Positions 28,565-39,317 of a DNA stretch of 64,000 nucleotides are shown here, piece after piece (positions within the stretch are counted from its first letter, which is position 1; each line of letters starts with the position of its first letter). Where the stretch lies: the NCBI RefSeq assembly GCF_014489495.1, contig NZ_CP060780.1, positions 1,499,001 to 1,563,000 on the forward strand, given 5' to 3'. The DNA comes from Sphingomonas daechungensis. GTDB lineage: Bacteria > Pseudomonadota > Alphaproteobacteria > Sphingomonadales > Sphingomonadaceae. The position numbers and the translations under genes were made by a program. A model generated the notes under the pieces. The model was not told where the DNA came from. It searched no databases and was given only the letters and a program-made list of their open reading frames with translations.

Positions 28565-29804
28565 TCAATCCTCCATCGCGTCTCGAATGATGGGACACGT
28601 CATGCAGTGGCCCCACCGCGGCCACGTCCAAGCTCGGCGCCGCCGATGGTGATGACTTCGATGCCCTCGCGGCGGAGGAGCGTATTGGTGTATGTGTTGC
28701 GGTCGTAAGCGAAGACGACCCCGGGGAGACGCACACCAGGTTGGCGCCGCTGTCCCACTGGGTCCGCTCCCGCATGTAGGCGTTTCCGCCAGTCTCGACG
28801 ACGCGCATGCGGCTGACCCCGAGCGCCTCGCTGACGGTTTCGACCATCGAGCCTGAGTCCTGCCGGAAGTCGAGCTCGCCGCCCTTGCCCGGACGGTACG
28901 AGAAGGTCCGAATGCTGTTGACGATATCGGGGTAGAGGAGGACGCAGTCGCGGTCTGCGAAGGTGAACACCGTGTCGAGGTGCATGGCGGCGCGCAGTTT
29001 CGGCATTGCCGCCACGATGACGCGTTCCGCGGCGCCGCGTTCGAACAATGTCGCTGCCAGTTGCCCGATAGCCTGACGCGAGGAGCGCTCGCTCATTCCG
29101 ATGAGGACGTTGCCTTTGCCGATGGGCATGACGTCGCCGCCCTCGAGCGTGGCCAGTCCGTGTTCTTTCAGCGGGTCTCCCCACCACACGTTGACCTTGC
29201 CGGCGAAGTCGGGGTGGAAACGGTAGATGGCTGCCGTGAGGATCGTCTCCTCGTGGCGGGCGGGCCAGTAAAGCGGGTTGAGCGTGACGCCGCCGTAGAT
29301 CCAACAGGTCGTGTCGCGGGTGTAGAGCGTGTTCGGAAGCGGCGGCAGCAGATATTCGGAAACGCCGGCCGCATCGCGCACGAGCTTCAATTTGTCGCCG
29401 CCGATAGCCTCGGGAAATTCTTCCGTCGAAAGGCCGCCGATCAGCGTTTCCGCCAGCTCGCGCGCTGGCATTTCGTCGAGGTACGCCCGGACTTCATTGA
29501 GCAGTTCCAGCCCGACTTCGTTCGCGACGACTTCGTTGTCGAGGATCCAGGCGCGTGCTTCCGGAATCGAGACCGTCTCTGCGAGCAGGTTATGCATCTC
29601 GACCACATCGACACCGCGGTCGCGCAACTTGGACATGAAATCGAGGTGGTCGCGCTTGGCAACGTCCACCCACATCACGTCGTCGAACAACAGAGTGTCG
29701 CAATTGCTCGGCGTGAGCCGCATGTGCGCCCGACCAGGGGAGCAAACCATGACTTTCCGAAGTTGCCCAACCTCCGAGTGAACACCGAATGCGGTCTCGT
29801 TCAT
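28565..29804 (-). CDS. arcA: arginine deiminase
   Basis: ArcA hydrolyses arginine to citrulline and ammonia, giving acid tolerance and, with ArcB and ArcC, ATP. Restored length is about 413 residues, normal for the family. The N-terminus [19 protein letters not shown], the motif TLFTRD-like [38 protein letters not shown] and HLDTVFTF are the guanidine-binding core. Two lost bases, near 28722 and 28613, hide the end; restored, it reads [19 protein letters not shown] with the catalytic cysteine. It is followed by an HdeD gene. No ornithine transcarbamylase or carbamate kinase gene is nearby. Confidence 0.93.
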
Positions 29805-29949
29805 AACGACCCCTTCTGACGCGCCAACGGCCCGGCTGCGCGCGATCGAATAGCGATCGGAAAAGGCGCAGCGGAACAGCCTGCCTACGGAGCGAAGGCG
29901 GCTGGGGTAATCAGGGAAACTACCGACGCAGCCGGCCTACCCAATTCGC

Positions 29950-30423
29950 CTATTTGGCCGGTTCCCAGACATAGTCACCGCTGCTCATCTTCAGGTTGAG
30001 ATGAAGCTTGCCGTCGGCAATCACGAACGTCCGCACATGCGCGAAATCGTCGCCGAGCCGTTCGAGCGGGCTCGGCGGACAGGCCGCGAGGGTCCTGATG
30101 CCGGGCTCGATCGTCAGGCTGCCCATCTTGGCCGTGGAGTCAGGCGATTTCCATTGGCCGGTGCCGCGGTTGCAGAACAGAGTCATCACGGCATTGCCGC
30201 CGGGCTCCAGCCGAAGGGTGTAGACCTCGTCAACGCCCGGCCGGATCGCTCCAATGGAATCGTCGGACGACCGGAACTCGACCAGCTTCCACTCGGTCCC
30301 GACGAGCGCCGGTCCGGCCGCCGAAGCCGGAGGTGACGGCTCGTTTGTGGCACAGGCGACCGTGACTGCGCACAGCAAGCTGAGGGCGGCCGCAGAGCGA
30401 ATTGAACGTCGGTTCGAAATCAT
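29950..30423 (-). CDS. META-domain lipoprotein (HslJ-like)
   Basis: A 157-residue protein with a lipoprotein signal (SLLCAVTVAC, lipidated Cys near residue 22). The mature part has the META/HslJ-like start LVGTEWKLVEF, the core LEPGGNAVMTLFCNRGTGQWK and TLAACPPSPLERLGDDFAHV. META-domain proteins in other bacteria are heat- or antibiotic-stress related, but the molecular role is not known. ATG 30423 follows a GGAGGT ribosome site; the longer frame to 30456 is less likely. The gene upstream (30600) is divergent, and the 176 bases between hold no clear promoter match. Confidence 0.8.
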   Translation of the reverse strand: MISNRRSIRSAAALSLLCAVTVACATNEPSPPASAAGPALVGTEWKLVEFRSSDDSIGAIRPGVDEVYTLRLEPGGNAVMTLFCNRGTGQWKSPDSTAKMGSLTIEPGIRTLAACPPSPLERLGDDFAHVRTFVIADGKLHLNLKMSSGDYVWEPAK

Positions 30424-30599
30424 GGTGACCTCCAAGCCTCGGGTGGAAGCGAGCATGTGCAGTAGGAGCAGCCGGAGGCCCGGGGCATCGGGATAAGTTC
30501 GGATGCCCAGTCACTTAGCGTCGTCCGGCGAATGAGCGACGGAGGCAGCCGTGACGCGAGGATGACCGTAGTGTAGAAAACGGGACGAAAGGACGAAGC

Positions 30600-32012
30600 A
30601 TGACCGAGCGTCCCGATCCCCGAGCACAGCGTGACCACGGACCAGCCAAGGCCCGCCGCAAGCGCAGATTCAGTTCGCCTTTATTGCTTGCCGCGCTGGT
30701 CTTCGGCTTTGCGCAGCCCGCGGCAGCGCAGCAGAACACGCCCGCGCAAACCGGCGCGACCCTGTTCCAGAACGTCCGCGTCTTCGACGGCAAGAGCGCG
30801 GTGCTTTCGCCACCGTCCAACGTCCTCGTCCGCGGCAACCTGATTGAGCGCGTCTCGGCCAGTTCGGTGCCAGCCGATGCGAACACGCGTGTGATAGACG
30901 GCGGGGGCGGGTTCTGATGCCGGGCCTGATCGACGCGCATTGGCACGCGATGCTGATCGCCCTGCCGCCTGCGGATACGATCACCGGCGACGTCGGCTAC
31001 AGCAATCTCGTTGCTGCCGACGAGGCGAAAGCGACGCTGCTGCGCGGTTTCACCACGGTCCGCGATGTGGGCGGCCCGGTGTTCGGGCTCAAGCGCGCGA
31101 TCGACGAAGGATACTATACGGGACCGCGGATCTATCCTTCGGGGGCGATGATCACGGTGACCAGCGGCCACGGTGATTTCCGTTCATTGTCCGACCTTCC
31201 CGCCAAATCGGCGGGCCACCGACGCGCGGCGAGCAGATCGGCGGCTTTGCGATCGCCGACAGTCCCGACGAGGTCCGGGTTCGAGTCCGCGAGCAGCTCA
31301 TGCAGGGGGCATCCCAGATCAAGCTGACGGGCGGCGGCGGTGTCTCGTCACCGTTCAGTCCGATCGACGTCGTCACCTTCACGGAGCCGGAGCTTCATGC
31401 GGCGGTCGAGGCGGCGCACAATTGGGGGACCTATGTCGCCGTCCATGCTTTCACTCCCGAGGCAATCGAAGTCGCTGTCGCCGCTGGCGTGAAATGCATC
31501 GAGCATGGGTTCCTGATGAACGAGGCGGACGCGAAGCTGATTGCGTCCAAAGGCATCTGGCTGAGCATGCAGCCGCTCCCGAGGAGATGCGGACGGGCCT
31601 TCCCGAAGGATCGGTTCAACGCGCGAAAGCAGAAGAGGTCTGGCCGGGGATCGCGCGCTCCTACGCGCTCGCGAAGAAGTACAAAATCAAGACGGCCTTC
31701 GGCACCGATGTCCTGTTCTCGCGTGCGCTCGCAGCGCGGCAGGGCGCGATCCTGGCATCGCTCACGCGCTGGTACACGCCGGCCGAGACCTTGATCATGG
31801 CGACCTCGACCAATGGCGAGTTGCTGCGGCTCTCGGGCCTGCGGAACCCGTATCCCGGAATGCTCGGAGTGGTTCAGGAAGGCGCCTACGCCGACCTTCT
31901 CCTTGTCGATGGCAATCCGCTGGTCGACATCAATCTCATTGCCGACCCAGCCAAGAATTTCCGGATCATCATGAAGGACGGCAAGATCTACAAGGATACC
32001 TTGTCGCAGTAG
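30600..32012 (+). CDS. exported amidohydrolase (imidazolonepropionase-like, dipeptidase type)
   Basis: A metal-dependent amidohydrolase with a basic leader and Sec signal (SSPLLLAALVFGFAQPAAAQ). Metal ligands can be read in order: HxH in IDAHWHAML, the carboxylatable Lys in GASQIKLTGGG, His in VAVHAFTPEAI, His in CIEHGFLMNE and Asp in AFGTDVLFS. Relatives act as Xaa-Pro or Xaa-Arg dipeptidases, but the substrate here is open. Restored length is about 471 residues. Three bases are missing, near 30912 (IDGGG/RVLMPGL), 31207 and 31578 (QPLP/EEMRTGLP). It ends 3 bases from the convergent EEP gene. Confidence 0.87.
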
Positions 32013-32015
32013 CCG

Positions 32016-33113
32016 CTACGACGCGGCTTGGACCGGGGTGGGTGTGAAGGGGCATTGCGCCTGCGCGCTCGCTGCCACCGGCCAGCTGAACTCGTACACG
32101 ACTCGGAAGCCGTTGTGGTCGGACAGGACCGGCCCGCTCGGCCCTCCATCGAACATTCCTTCGACCCGGATGGGGCGCACCTTCACGACGCTGCCCGAGG
32201 TAAAGAGCTGCAGGTTCTGGACGCGCCGCCATTGGTCATCGTGCGGCCATTCCTGCCGGACGTCGCACCGGTCGGGATGCTCGCTGCAATAGAAATGGAC
32301 GTTCTCCAGCGGGACCTTCTTGGAAAAGGTGTAATGGCGCGCGTCCGAGTTGCGCATGTTGAAGTCGCCCGCCGCGATCGTGACGCTGTCGTCCGTCCCG
32401 TAGGATCTTGCGAATTCCGCTAGCTCGGCCGTCTGCCGCGCATGGGCGGGAATGTGTCGCTCCGCCTCCACGCCCGAAGCGCGCTGGGCATTCATGTGCG
32501 TGGTGTAAAGATCGACCGTCCCAGGCATGCCCGGAATGGTCAGCTCGGCGAAGACGACGCCCTTGTTCGAAAGGCAATCGAACCCGGCGCAGCTTCCGCG
32601 AGCGAACGGCCTGTAAGCGACCCTGGTCATCGGAAAGTCGGTTGCGATGGCGAGGCCGCTCGACAGGAAATTGAACCGAACTTCGCCCTTGAGGATTCGC
32701 CGCCTGCCGGGCAGCGGGCCCTCGGTATTGGCCGCCTGCCGCGACCGTGTGCTCGGGCCCGTCGTGATGCTTCGATAGCCGGTGGCCGTCACTGCGCGCG
32801 ACGCAGCGTTGGTAAACACTTCCTGGAACACGATCATGTCGGGCCCGGTACCAGCCGACCGGAATGCGGCGAGGCGGGAGCCGATTTCTTCAAGGAATGG
32901 CGTCCGGTTGTTGCGCGCCGGCCAGGGCAGGCCTTCGATATTGTAGGTCAGCACATCGATTTCAGTGAAGGCGGTCTTGCCGTTTGCGCTGTGGCGGATG
33001 TGGGGGCGCGATGCGTCCTCGCAGCTGACCCTTCGCTCGGGCGGCAAGGTCATGCATCCGGCCATCAAGGGAAGGGCGCCAAAAACGCCGTAAGCGAGCA
33101 AGCTACGAGACAT
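32016..33113 (-). CDS. endonuclease/exonuclease/phosphatase family lipoprotein
   Basis: A 365-residue protein of the EEP superfamily (metal-dependent phosphodiesterases: DNases, neutral sphingomyelinases, inositol phosphatases). The lipoprotein signal GALPLMAGC puts it at the cell envelope, so a DNA-repair role is unlikely. Conserved motifs are LTYNIEGLPWP (Asn), IVFQEVF (Glu), LYTTHMNAQ (His), AAGDFNMRNSD (Asp and Asn) and LSDHNGFRV (Asp-His). The envelope setting suits a phospholipase or sphingomyelinase-like enzyme, though no lipid specificity is visible. ATG 33113 follows an AGGG-type site. The frame is intact. Confidence 0.85.
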   Translation of the reverse strand: MSRSLLAYGVFGALPLMAGCMTLPPERRVSCEDASRPHIRHSANGKTAFTEIDVLTYNIEGLPWPARNNRTPFLEEIGSRLAAFRSAGTGPDMIVFQEVFTNAASRAVTATGYRSITTGPSTRSRQAANTEGPLPGRRRILKGEVRFNFLSSGLAIATDFPMTRVAYRPFARGSCAGFDCLSNKGVVFAELTIPGMPGTVDLYTTHMNAQRASGVEAERHIPAHARQTAELAEFARSYGTDDSVTIAAGDFNMRNSDARHYTFSKKVPLENVHFYCSEHPDRCDVRQEWPHDDQWRRVQNLQLFTSGSVVKVRPIRVEGMFDGGPSGPVLSDHNGFRVVYEFSWPVAASAQAQCPFTPTPVQAAS

Positions 33114-33190
33114 GACGGCCCCCTTCCGGGTGAGAGGCGGAACCAGGACGGATCCCGGCCCCGTTAAGTCAGGGCATTCCCTGAACGCGA

Positions 33191-33819
33191 CTATGCCAAC
33201 CGAACCTGACGGAAGGATCGGCCGGTCGTCGCGATCAGGATCTGGGAGATGCCTTCCATGATGAGCTCGAGTGCGATGAACAGGCCGATGATCCATCCCC
33301 ATTGGCGCGCCCAATCCGGGTTTGCCACCGCGGTCGAAAGAGCTTCACCCTCTGGCAGGGCCAGGATCCGAAAGACATAGGCCGCCATTCCAAGGCCAAT
33401 GAGACCCGAAACGAGGAGCAAAAGTTGCAGGCCTCGATAGCCGCGGAACTGGAACATGATCAGGAGGCGCATCAGGCCCGCGAGTGCAAAGCCGACGCCA
33501 ATCAGCATGGTCAGCCAATATGCTGATTTCACCGGCATCAAAGTGAGCGCGAGTCCGATCGCGAGGTAAAGCAAGCCGATGATCACATGCCACATCAGGC
33601 CGCCCCAACCCTTGTGATGGAACGCGTCCAACAGCTGGCCCACTCCGGCGATGAACGCCAATACGCCGATCCAGAATATGGCGATCGTCGTCAGGCGGTA
33701 TGTCATTCCCAGGCCAATCAAGCCCATTGCGACCAGTGCCACCCCAGCGCCAGCAACCAGCCGCGCCGGATTCCCGCAACTTCCAATTCCTGGCCGGAAG
33801 CGGTCAAAGCATTGCCCAT
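33191..33819 (-). CDS. HdeD/DUF308 family membrane protein (copy 2)
   Basis: The second HdeD-like protein, restored to 209 residues with about six membrane helices: MGLIGLGMTYRLTTIAIFWI, GVLAFIAGVGQLLDAFHHKG, MWHVIIGLLYLAIGLALTLM and others. The start at ATG 33819 (MGNALTASGQELEVAGIRRG) lies upstream of a break near 33748, where one G missing from a G run separates GWLLALG from VALVAMGL. Without the repair the gene would seem to start at 33742. It is transcribed toward the EEP gene; a 257-base gap lies upstream. Confidence 0.82.
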
Positions 33820-34030
33820 AGATTCCCCATTCCTGCGGAGGCCGGCCTGCACTGGGTCGTCGTACGAGTTGCTACCGCGACCTCGGTCGGTCCTGTCATG
33901 AGACGCGATCTCGTGCATCGGCGCAAAGGCGCAAACGCGCGACTGGATCAGCGCGGCGATGGTGCATTCTAAGCACGCCAATAGCAAATCGCCGACCGCG
34001 AAGCTTCGGCCCCGGGCTTCCTACGGCCGT

Positions 34031-34058
34031 TTGACTCGCCGCCGATTGCTCCTACTGT
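34031..34058 (+). promoter_or_regulatory. putative promoter of the marC-like gene
   Basis: TTGACT at 34031-34036 and TACTGT at 34053-34058, spaced by 16 bases, lie 18 bases before ATG 34077. The rest of the 257-base gap (33820-34076) shows no gene. Confidence 0.45.
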
Positions 34059-34076
34059 ATTGGGCGTGCGCGACCG

Positions 34077-34726
34077 ATGGAGGACCGCATCTTCGTCGAC
34101 GCCATCATCCTCACAATCGGCGCGTTGTTTCCGGTGATGAATCCGATGAGCGTTGCTCCGGTGTTTCTGTCGCTGACAGCCGCGATGGATGAGCAGACGC
34201 GAAACCGGCAGGCTCGCCTCGCATGCATCTATGCGTTCGCGATCCTCGCGACTTTCCTTTTGCTCGGCGCAGCGATCATCAGCTTCTTCGGGATTTCGGT
34301 TGCGGGAATTCGGGTGGCCGGCGGGCTCATCGTTTCCCTGATCGGCCTGAGGATGCTGTTCTCCGAGCCCCGGAGCCCGACTCGGCCAACTCCGTCCCAG
34401 CGCCGGCGGGCGGGATTGCTTTCACTCCGCTCGCCATGCCCGGCCTTGCGGGGCCCGGATCCATTTCCGTTGTTGTGGCGACTGCCTCCCAGATTGGCGG
34501 GCGCACCGCGGAGAGTTACCTCGTTTACAGCGGCACGATCATCGGGATCGCCATTACCGTCCTCATCGCTTGGCTGGTGCTCCGCACAGCTACGACGCTT
34601 GGCAAGCTGATGGGTCCATCCAGCATCGATGCGATGACCAGGATCTTTGGATTCCTTCTCGTCTGCATTGGAGTGCAGTTCCTGCTGACCGGCATTGGAG
34701 ATTTCTACGGTCTGAGCATCGCTTGA
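34077..34726 (+). CDS. MarC/YchE family integral membrane protein
   Basis: MarC-family proteins have six membrane helices and unknown function; the old link with multiple antibiotic resistance is no longer held. Restored length is 216 residues. The first half reads FVDAIILTIGALFPVMNPMS, GGLIVSLIGLRMLFSEP. After a break near 34368 (one C lost from a CCCC run) it continues PDSANSVPAPAGGIAFTPLA, with the family motif PLAMPGLAGPGSIS. The last helix is IFGFLLVCIGVQFLLTGIGD. A promoter-like pair precedes it. Single gene between divergent hdeD copy 2 and nhaC. Confidence 0.86.
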
Positions 34727-34925
34727 TCGGGAACGATCGACAACCGGGCCGAGCGGAAAAACCCTGATCCCATGTAGCCTGCGCGGAGCATCGAAGCCTT
34801 CCGAGGGATGCCGGGACTAACCCTGATATCGCGGGAGCGTTTGTACGCATATCTGGGCTGCTGGGGCCCTTCGCCTAAAATGGCGGAGTGACCGCAACGA
34901 GCCATCTTTTGGGTCGGGGGAGCGC

Positions 34926-36461
34926 ATGGCTAGTCCTTCGAAAGCAGTCGGCCGCACGCAGGCCCGCGAGCCCACCTACCTCGAAGCGCTGATCCCGCTG
35001 ATCCTCCTGTCGGCGCTGGTAGGCGGCTCGGTCGCGCTCTTCGGCCTCGACGCCATGAGCGGGCCCCTGCAAGCGGGCATGATGCTCGCGGCAATGGCTG
35101 CCTCGCTCATCATCATGCGGCTGGGCCATTCGTGGGACGAGGTTGCGGAGGCCGGCCGCAGGGGCGTTTCTTCCGTCGTCAGCGCGATCTTCATCTTGCT
35201 GGCCGTCGGGGCCTTGATCGGCACCTGGAACATGGCAGGGACCATTCCGACGCTGGTGTACTACGGCCTGCTGCTCATGCAGCCGCACTGGTTCTATCCG
35301 GCCAGTCTCGTGCTTTGCGCACTGGTCTCTATCGGGATTGGCAGCTCCTGGACAACGGTGGGCACGATCGGCGTCGGCCTCATGGGCCTGGCAAGCTTCA
35401 CCGGAGTGTCTCCGGTAATCACGGCGGGAGCCATCGTTTCGGGCGCCTATACGGGCGACAAGCTGTCGCCGCTTTCCGAAACCACGATCCTCGCGGCTCA
35501 GCTCACCGGCAACGATCTTTACAAGCATCTGAGATATCAGGCTTGGGTCAGTATCCCGGCGTTTCTCATCGCGGCAGCCGTTCTCCTGTTGCTCGGGCTG
35601 TCCAACACCAATGTCGCGAGCGATGCGATAATCGATTCAGAGCTGATGGCACTCGACCGGATCTTCTGGATCACGCCCATCAACCTGCTGCCGCTCGTAC
35701 TGCTGATCGGTATGTCGATGCGCAGGATGCCAGCGTCGCTGGCCCTGATGACCTCGGCGATCTTCGCTGCTGTTCTTGGCTGCCTGACGCAGCCGCAAGC
35801 CGTCCTGTCGGTGCTGCCGACGGACGGAGTGACCGGAGGACTCGGGTCGTTCATCAAGGCGTCTTGGCAAGTGATTGCGAACGGCTTTCATTCAGAGAGC
35901 GGAATTCAGCAGGTCGATGACCTCCTGTCCCGGGGCGGAATGGCGAGCATGCTGCTGACCATCTGGCTGATCATCGCGGCGCTCGCATTCGGGTCAATCC
36001 TCGACGAGTTCGGATTTCTCTCGAAGCTGATTGCGCCCGTCCTTCTGCGCGCGAAGCAAACCGGAAACCTGATTGCGACGGCCGTCCTGACGCCAATCGG
36101 GCTGAACATCATTACGGCCGACCAATATGTCGCGATGGTACTTCCGACGCGGCTCTTCGGCGAAGAGTTCAAGAAGCGCGGGCTGGCAAGCAAGAACCTG
36201 TCCCGTGCGGTTTCCAACGGTGGGATCGTGACGGCGCCGCTGGTGCCGTGGAATTCGTGCGGTGCCTACATGTCCGCAGTGCTTGGTGTCCCGACCTTTG
36301 CCTATCTCCCGTTCGCGGTTTTCAATTACATGAGCCCGCTGCTGGATGTTACCTACGGCTATACCGGCTTCAAGATCGCGACGACGGACGGAAAGCCGGA
36401 CGGCGACCCCAGCGATGCCCAAGAGCCGGTGGCCGCCAGGCTGGATTTGACGAGGCCGTGA
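34926..36461 (+). CDS. nhaC: NhaC-type Na+/H+ antiporter
   Basis: An ion transporter of the NhaC family, 511 residues and about 12 membrane helices. Family landmarks are AIFILLAVGALIGTWNMAGT near residue 85, GIGSSWTTVGTIGVGLMGLA near 140, SGAYTGDKLSPLSETT near 175 and SNGGIVTAPLVPWNSCGAYM near 430. It exchanges cytoplasmic Na+ (or an organic pair such as malate-lactate in some relatives) for protons. The frame is intact. The 199 bases upstream hold no convincing promoter. It fits the ion and pH homeostasis theme of this region. Confidence 0.9.
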   Translation: MASPSKAVGRTQAREPTYLEALIPLILLSALVGGSVALFGLDAMSGPLQAGMMLAAMAASLIIMRLGHSWDEVAEAGRRGVSSVVSAIFILLAVGALIGTWNMAGTIPTLVYYGLLLMQPHWFYPASLVLCALVSIGIGSSWTTVGTIGVGLMGLASFTGVSPVITAGAIVSGAYTGDKLSPLSETTILAAQLTGNDLYKHLRYQAWVSIPAFLIAAAVLLLLGLSNTNVASDAIIDSELMALDRIFWITPINLLPLVLLIGMSMRRMPASLALMTSAIFAAVLGCLTQPQAVLSVLPTDGVTGGLGSFIKASWQVIANGFHSESGIQQVDDLLSRGGMASMLLTIWLIIAALAFGSILDEFGFLSKLIAPVLLRAKQTGNLIATAVLTPIGLNIITADQYVAMVLPTRLFGEEFKKRGLASKNLSRAVSNGGIVTAPLVPWNSCGAYMSAVLGVPTFAYLPFAVFNYMSPLLDVTYGYTGFKIATTDGKPDGDPSDAQEPVAARLDLTRP

Positions 36462-36516
36462 GTCTCGATGACACCAAGCACGTGAGGTTTAGGGCTCAAC
36501 TGCACGATTGCCTGCC

Positions 36517-38215
36517 GTGACGCTGAAGCTGAAGCTTCCGCGGAAGCTGGTCGATACGATTGCGTCATTGGTGTCGCGCACCACGCCGTCGCTGTCCGGC
36601 CTAATCGCCGGCAGCCTCTTTGTCGCATTGTCGCTGACGCCCTCGCTGCTCCCGCGCACATGGGTCGCGCAGGGGTCCTGTCGGGTGTCAGCTTTGCTGT
36701 CGGATACTTCCTCGGCCTGTTCGCGGACTGGCTGTGGCGGGCGCTTCATCTTCCCCGGCGATCGGTGATGGATTTGCCTAATGGCCGCGCGATTGTCGCA
36801 GCAATCTGCCTCTTGCTCATATTGCCTTTCGCCTGGCGCGCTGCCGCGTGGCAGAATTCCACCCGCGTGCTCATGGACCTGGAGCCCGTCCGAACGATCC
36901 ATCCGGCGGGCGTACTGGTCGTTGCGTCAATCACGATGCTGGTGATTGTCGCGTTCGTTCGGCTGGCGAAGATCACGATCCGCGCCTTGTCCCGATCGGC
37001 GGCCAGGGTGATGCCCGAACGGACGGCGACAATCCTCGGGATGCTTGGCGCATTCCTGCTATTCTGGGTCGTTGCGACGGGGATCGTCATCCGCTTCGGA
37101 ATGCAGGTCGTTGACTCGTCGTACCGGACGTATGACGCGTTTGTTGAGCCGGACCTCAGCCCGCCGTCGGATCCGCTGAAGTCGGGCAGCGCCGCATCGC
37201 TGCTGAACTGGCAGGAGCTTGGCCGCCAGGGGAGGCGGTACATTTCGTCTGGCCCGAGCGCCGCGGAGATTGGCGCAGTCCTAGGCCAGCCGGCGCGCGA
37301 ACCGCTCCGTGTGTACGTCGGCATGCGATCGGCGGCCACTCCAGAGCAAAGGGCAATGCTCGCACTGCGCGAGCTTGAGCGGACCGGAGGTTTCGACCGT
37401 GCGGCGCTGGTCGTCATCACCCCGACGGGGACAGGCTGGGTCGATGAGGCCGGAATCGACCCGATCGAGTTCCTCGAGGGCGGCGATATCGCGAGCGTCG
37501 CGATGCAATATTCGTATCTGTCGAGCCCGCTATCGCTGATCGCCGAGCCGGATAACGGCAATGAATCGGCTCGCGCTTTGTTCAATGCGATCTACCGGCA
37601 CTGGACCAGCTTGCCAGAGGACAAGCGGCCCAGGCTGTATCTCTACGGCCTGAGCCTCGGAGCGCTCAACTCTTCGCGTGCGGCCGATCCATTCGAACTG
37701 GCGGGAGAGCCGATCCAGGGGGCGCTGTGGCGGGGCCGCCGTTTGCAAGCCGGATCTGGCGATCCATCACCGATGGCCGCAACCCGGGCTCGCCCGAATG
37801 GCTGCCCCAGTTCCGTGATGGCCGGGCGGTTCGCTTCATGAACCAGCAAAGCGGCCATGGACAACGCAGCAAGGCTTGGGGCCGAATCCGGATCGTCTAC
37901 CTGCAATACGCCAGCGACCCGGTAACCTTCTTCGAATTCAGTTCGATCTACCGGCGTCCGGATTGGACCAGGGGGCGTCTTGGACCCGACGTATCGCCGG
38001 AGCTTCGCTGGTTCCCGATCGTCAGCTTCCTGCAACTTGCCGGCGACATGGCAACGTTCACCAACACGCCGACCGGCTTCGGCCATTCCTTTGCCGTTGA
38101 TCATTATATCGATGCATGGATGGAGGTCGCCGACGTCCAGGGTTGGCCGCCCGAGCGGGTGGAGCGTCTTAAGCGGCATTTGCAGAAATTGCCCGCGGAG
38201 CCGTCGGAAATCTGA
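36517..38215 (+). CDS. integral-membrane alpha/beta hydrolase (Abhydrolase_9 type)
   Basis: A two-part protein, restored to about 566 residues. The N-terminal half has four to five membrane helices (LIAGSLFVALSLTPSLLPR; VLSGVSFAVGYFLGLFADWL; ILGMLGAFLLFWVVATG). The C-terminal half is a predicted alpha/beta hydrolase with the nucleophile elbow YGLSLGALNS near residue 375 and a likely late His in FGHSFAVDHYIDAW. The breaks near 36668 (WVAQG/VLSGV) and 37732 (ALW/AGPPFASRIW) each lack one G. GTG 36517 is my choice; TTG 36508 is possible. The substrate is unknown, and the active site would face the periplasm or membrane. Confidence 0.82.
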
Positions 38216-38236
38216 TCGTTTCGTGTGATAGCCGCG

Positions 38237-39262
38237 TCAGGCGGGCTTTGGCGGTTTCCCAAACAGTTCGACGACCCATTGGCTGCGGGGGTTGAGACCA
38301 CAGAACGCAAAAATCGCGACCGTGATCGGCATCGCCAGGAGCGTTCCCAGGATTCCCCACATGAAGGTCCAGAAGAAAATTACGAAGAGCACCAGCGTTG
38401 GCGAGATCGATAGCATCGTTCCGGCGACGCGGGGCTCGATGTAGCTGCCAACCATAAACTGGATCACGTTGAGGCAGACAAAGACGAGAAGCACTTCGCC
38501 CCACGTGTCGAAAGTCGCCATGGCAAGCAGTGTCGGCATCACGGTTGCAAAGAACGGCCCGATAAAGGGCAGATAGTTCAGCGCGAACGCCATCACTCCC
38601 CATTCGAACGCAAACGGGAGGCCGACCAAACGCGCAAAGAGCCAGACGAGCGAGCCGGTCAGGAGGCTGACTCCGGTGCGGATTAGGAGATAGCGGCGAT
38701 ATTGGCTCGCAACGACGCTGCAGCCTTCGAGAAGAATGCGTGATGCATTGCGGTTGCTCATCGCCTGCATCTTCGTCCGAATGTCGTCGACCTCGAGCAG
38801 GCCGAGCATGAGATAGGTGATGGCGATCAGCCAGAAGGTGAAGGTCGTCTGCAAATGGCCGCCGAGCCTGCTGATGGCACTGAACAGCCAGGCGACTGTG
38901 AAATGCTCGGCTCCCAAGGCCGCGACGGAAACGCCTTGTGCGTCCAGCCAGTCCTTCGTGCTGGCGAGGAAGAAATTGTAGCGTGCGCTGTCGAGCACCA
39001 CTGAGCGGCCGACGCGCCCCACTGCCCAACTGATGATCCATGCGAAGGCCACGCAAACGGCGATCGTCGTGAGCAAGGTGAGGGCCAGAGCCACCAGCTT
39101 GTGCACGCGGGCCTGAAGCGTGCGCTGCAACGGCCAGACCAGAGCCATGATGAACAGGGCGACCGCGAGCGGCGCGAATACGCTGGCGGCATAGTAAGCG
39201 GCGACCGTCATCACCAGGATCGCGATGATGTATACGGGCGCGCTGCTGGCGCGGTCGGTCAT
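38237..39262 (-). CDS. AI-2E family transporter
   Basis: A 341-residue polytopic membrane protein of the AI-2E transporter (PerM/TqsA) family. Some members export signals; others act as Na+/H+ antiporters, so the name should not be taken as a function. Features include the N-terminal helices VYIIAILVMTVAAYYAASVF and VALFIMALVWPLQRTLQARV. The family core is WGVMAFALNYLPFIGPFFA and GSYIEPRVAGTMLSISPTLV near residue 270. ATG 39262 was chosen over a longer upstream frame. The frame is intact. It is the likely last gene of a minus-strand run with the crystallin-like, HdeD and SHOCT genes. Confidence 0.87.
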   Translation of the reverse strand: MTDRASSAPVYIIAILVMTVAAYYAASVFAPLAVALFIMALVWPLQRTLQARVHKLVALALTLLTTIAVCVAFAWIISWAVGRVGRSVVLDSARYNFFLASTKDWLDAQGVSVAALGAEHFTVAWLFSAISRLGGHLQTTFTFWLIAITYLMLGLLEVDDIRTKMQAMSNRNASRILLEGCSVVASQYRRYLLIRTGVSLLTGSLVWLFARLVGLPFAFEWGVMAFALNYLPFIGPFFATVMPTLLAMATFDTWGEVLLVFVCLNVIQFMVGSYIEPRVAGTMLSISPTLVLFVIFFWTFMWGILGTLLAMPITVAIFAFCGLNPRSQWVVELFGKPPKPA

Positions 39263-39317
39263 GCCGGGTTGCGCCTCGGCAGGGTTGAGATCCCCGGCGC
39301 TCAGATCAGGTCCCGGT

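Noticed and set aside
33140..33170. GGAAC...CCGTT resembling an EcfG stress promoter
   Set aside because: It points to the right, where no plus-strand gene follows, and the spacing to CGTT is 18 rather than 16-17.
38237..39262. Quorum-sensing exporter role for the AI-2E family gene
   Set aside because: The family name is historical; many members are cation/proton antiporters and no luxS-type gene is present.
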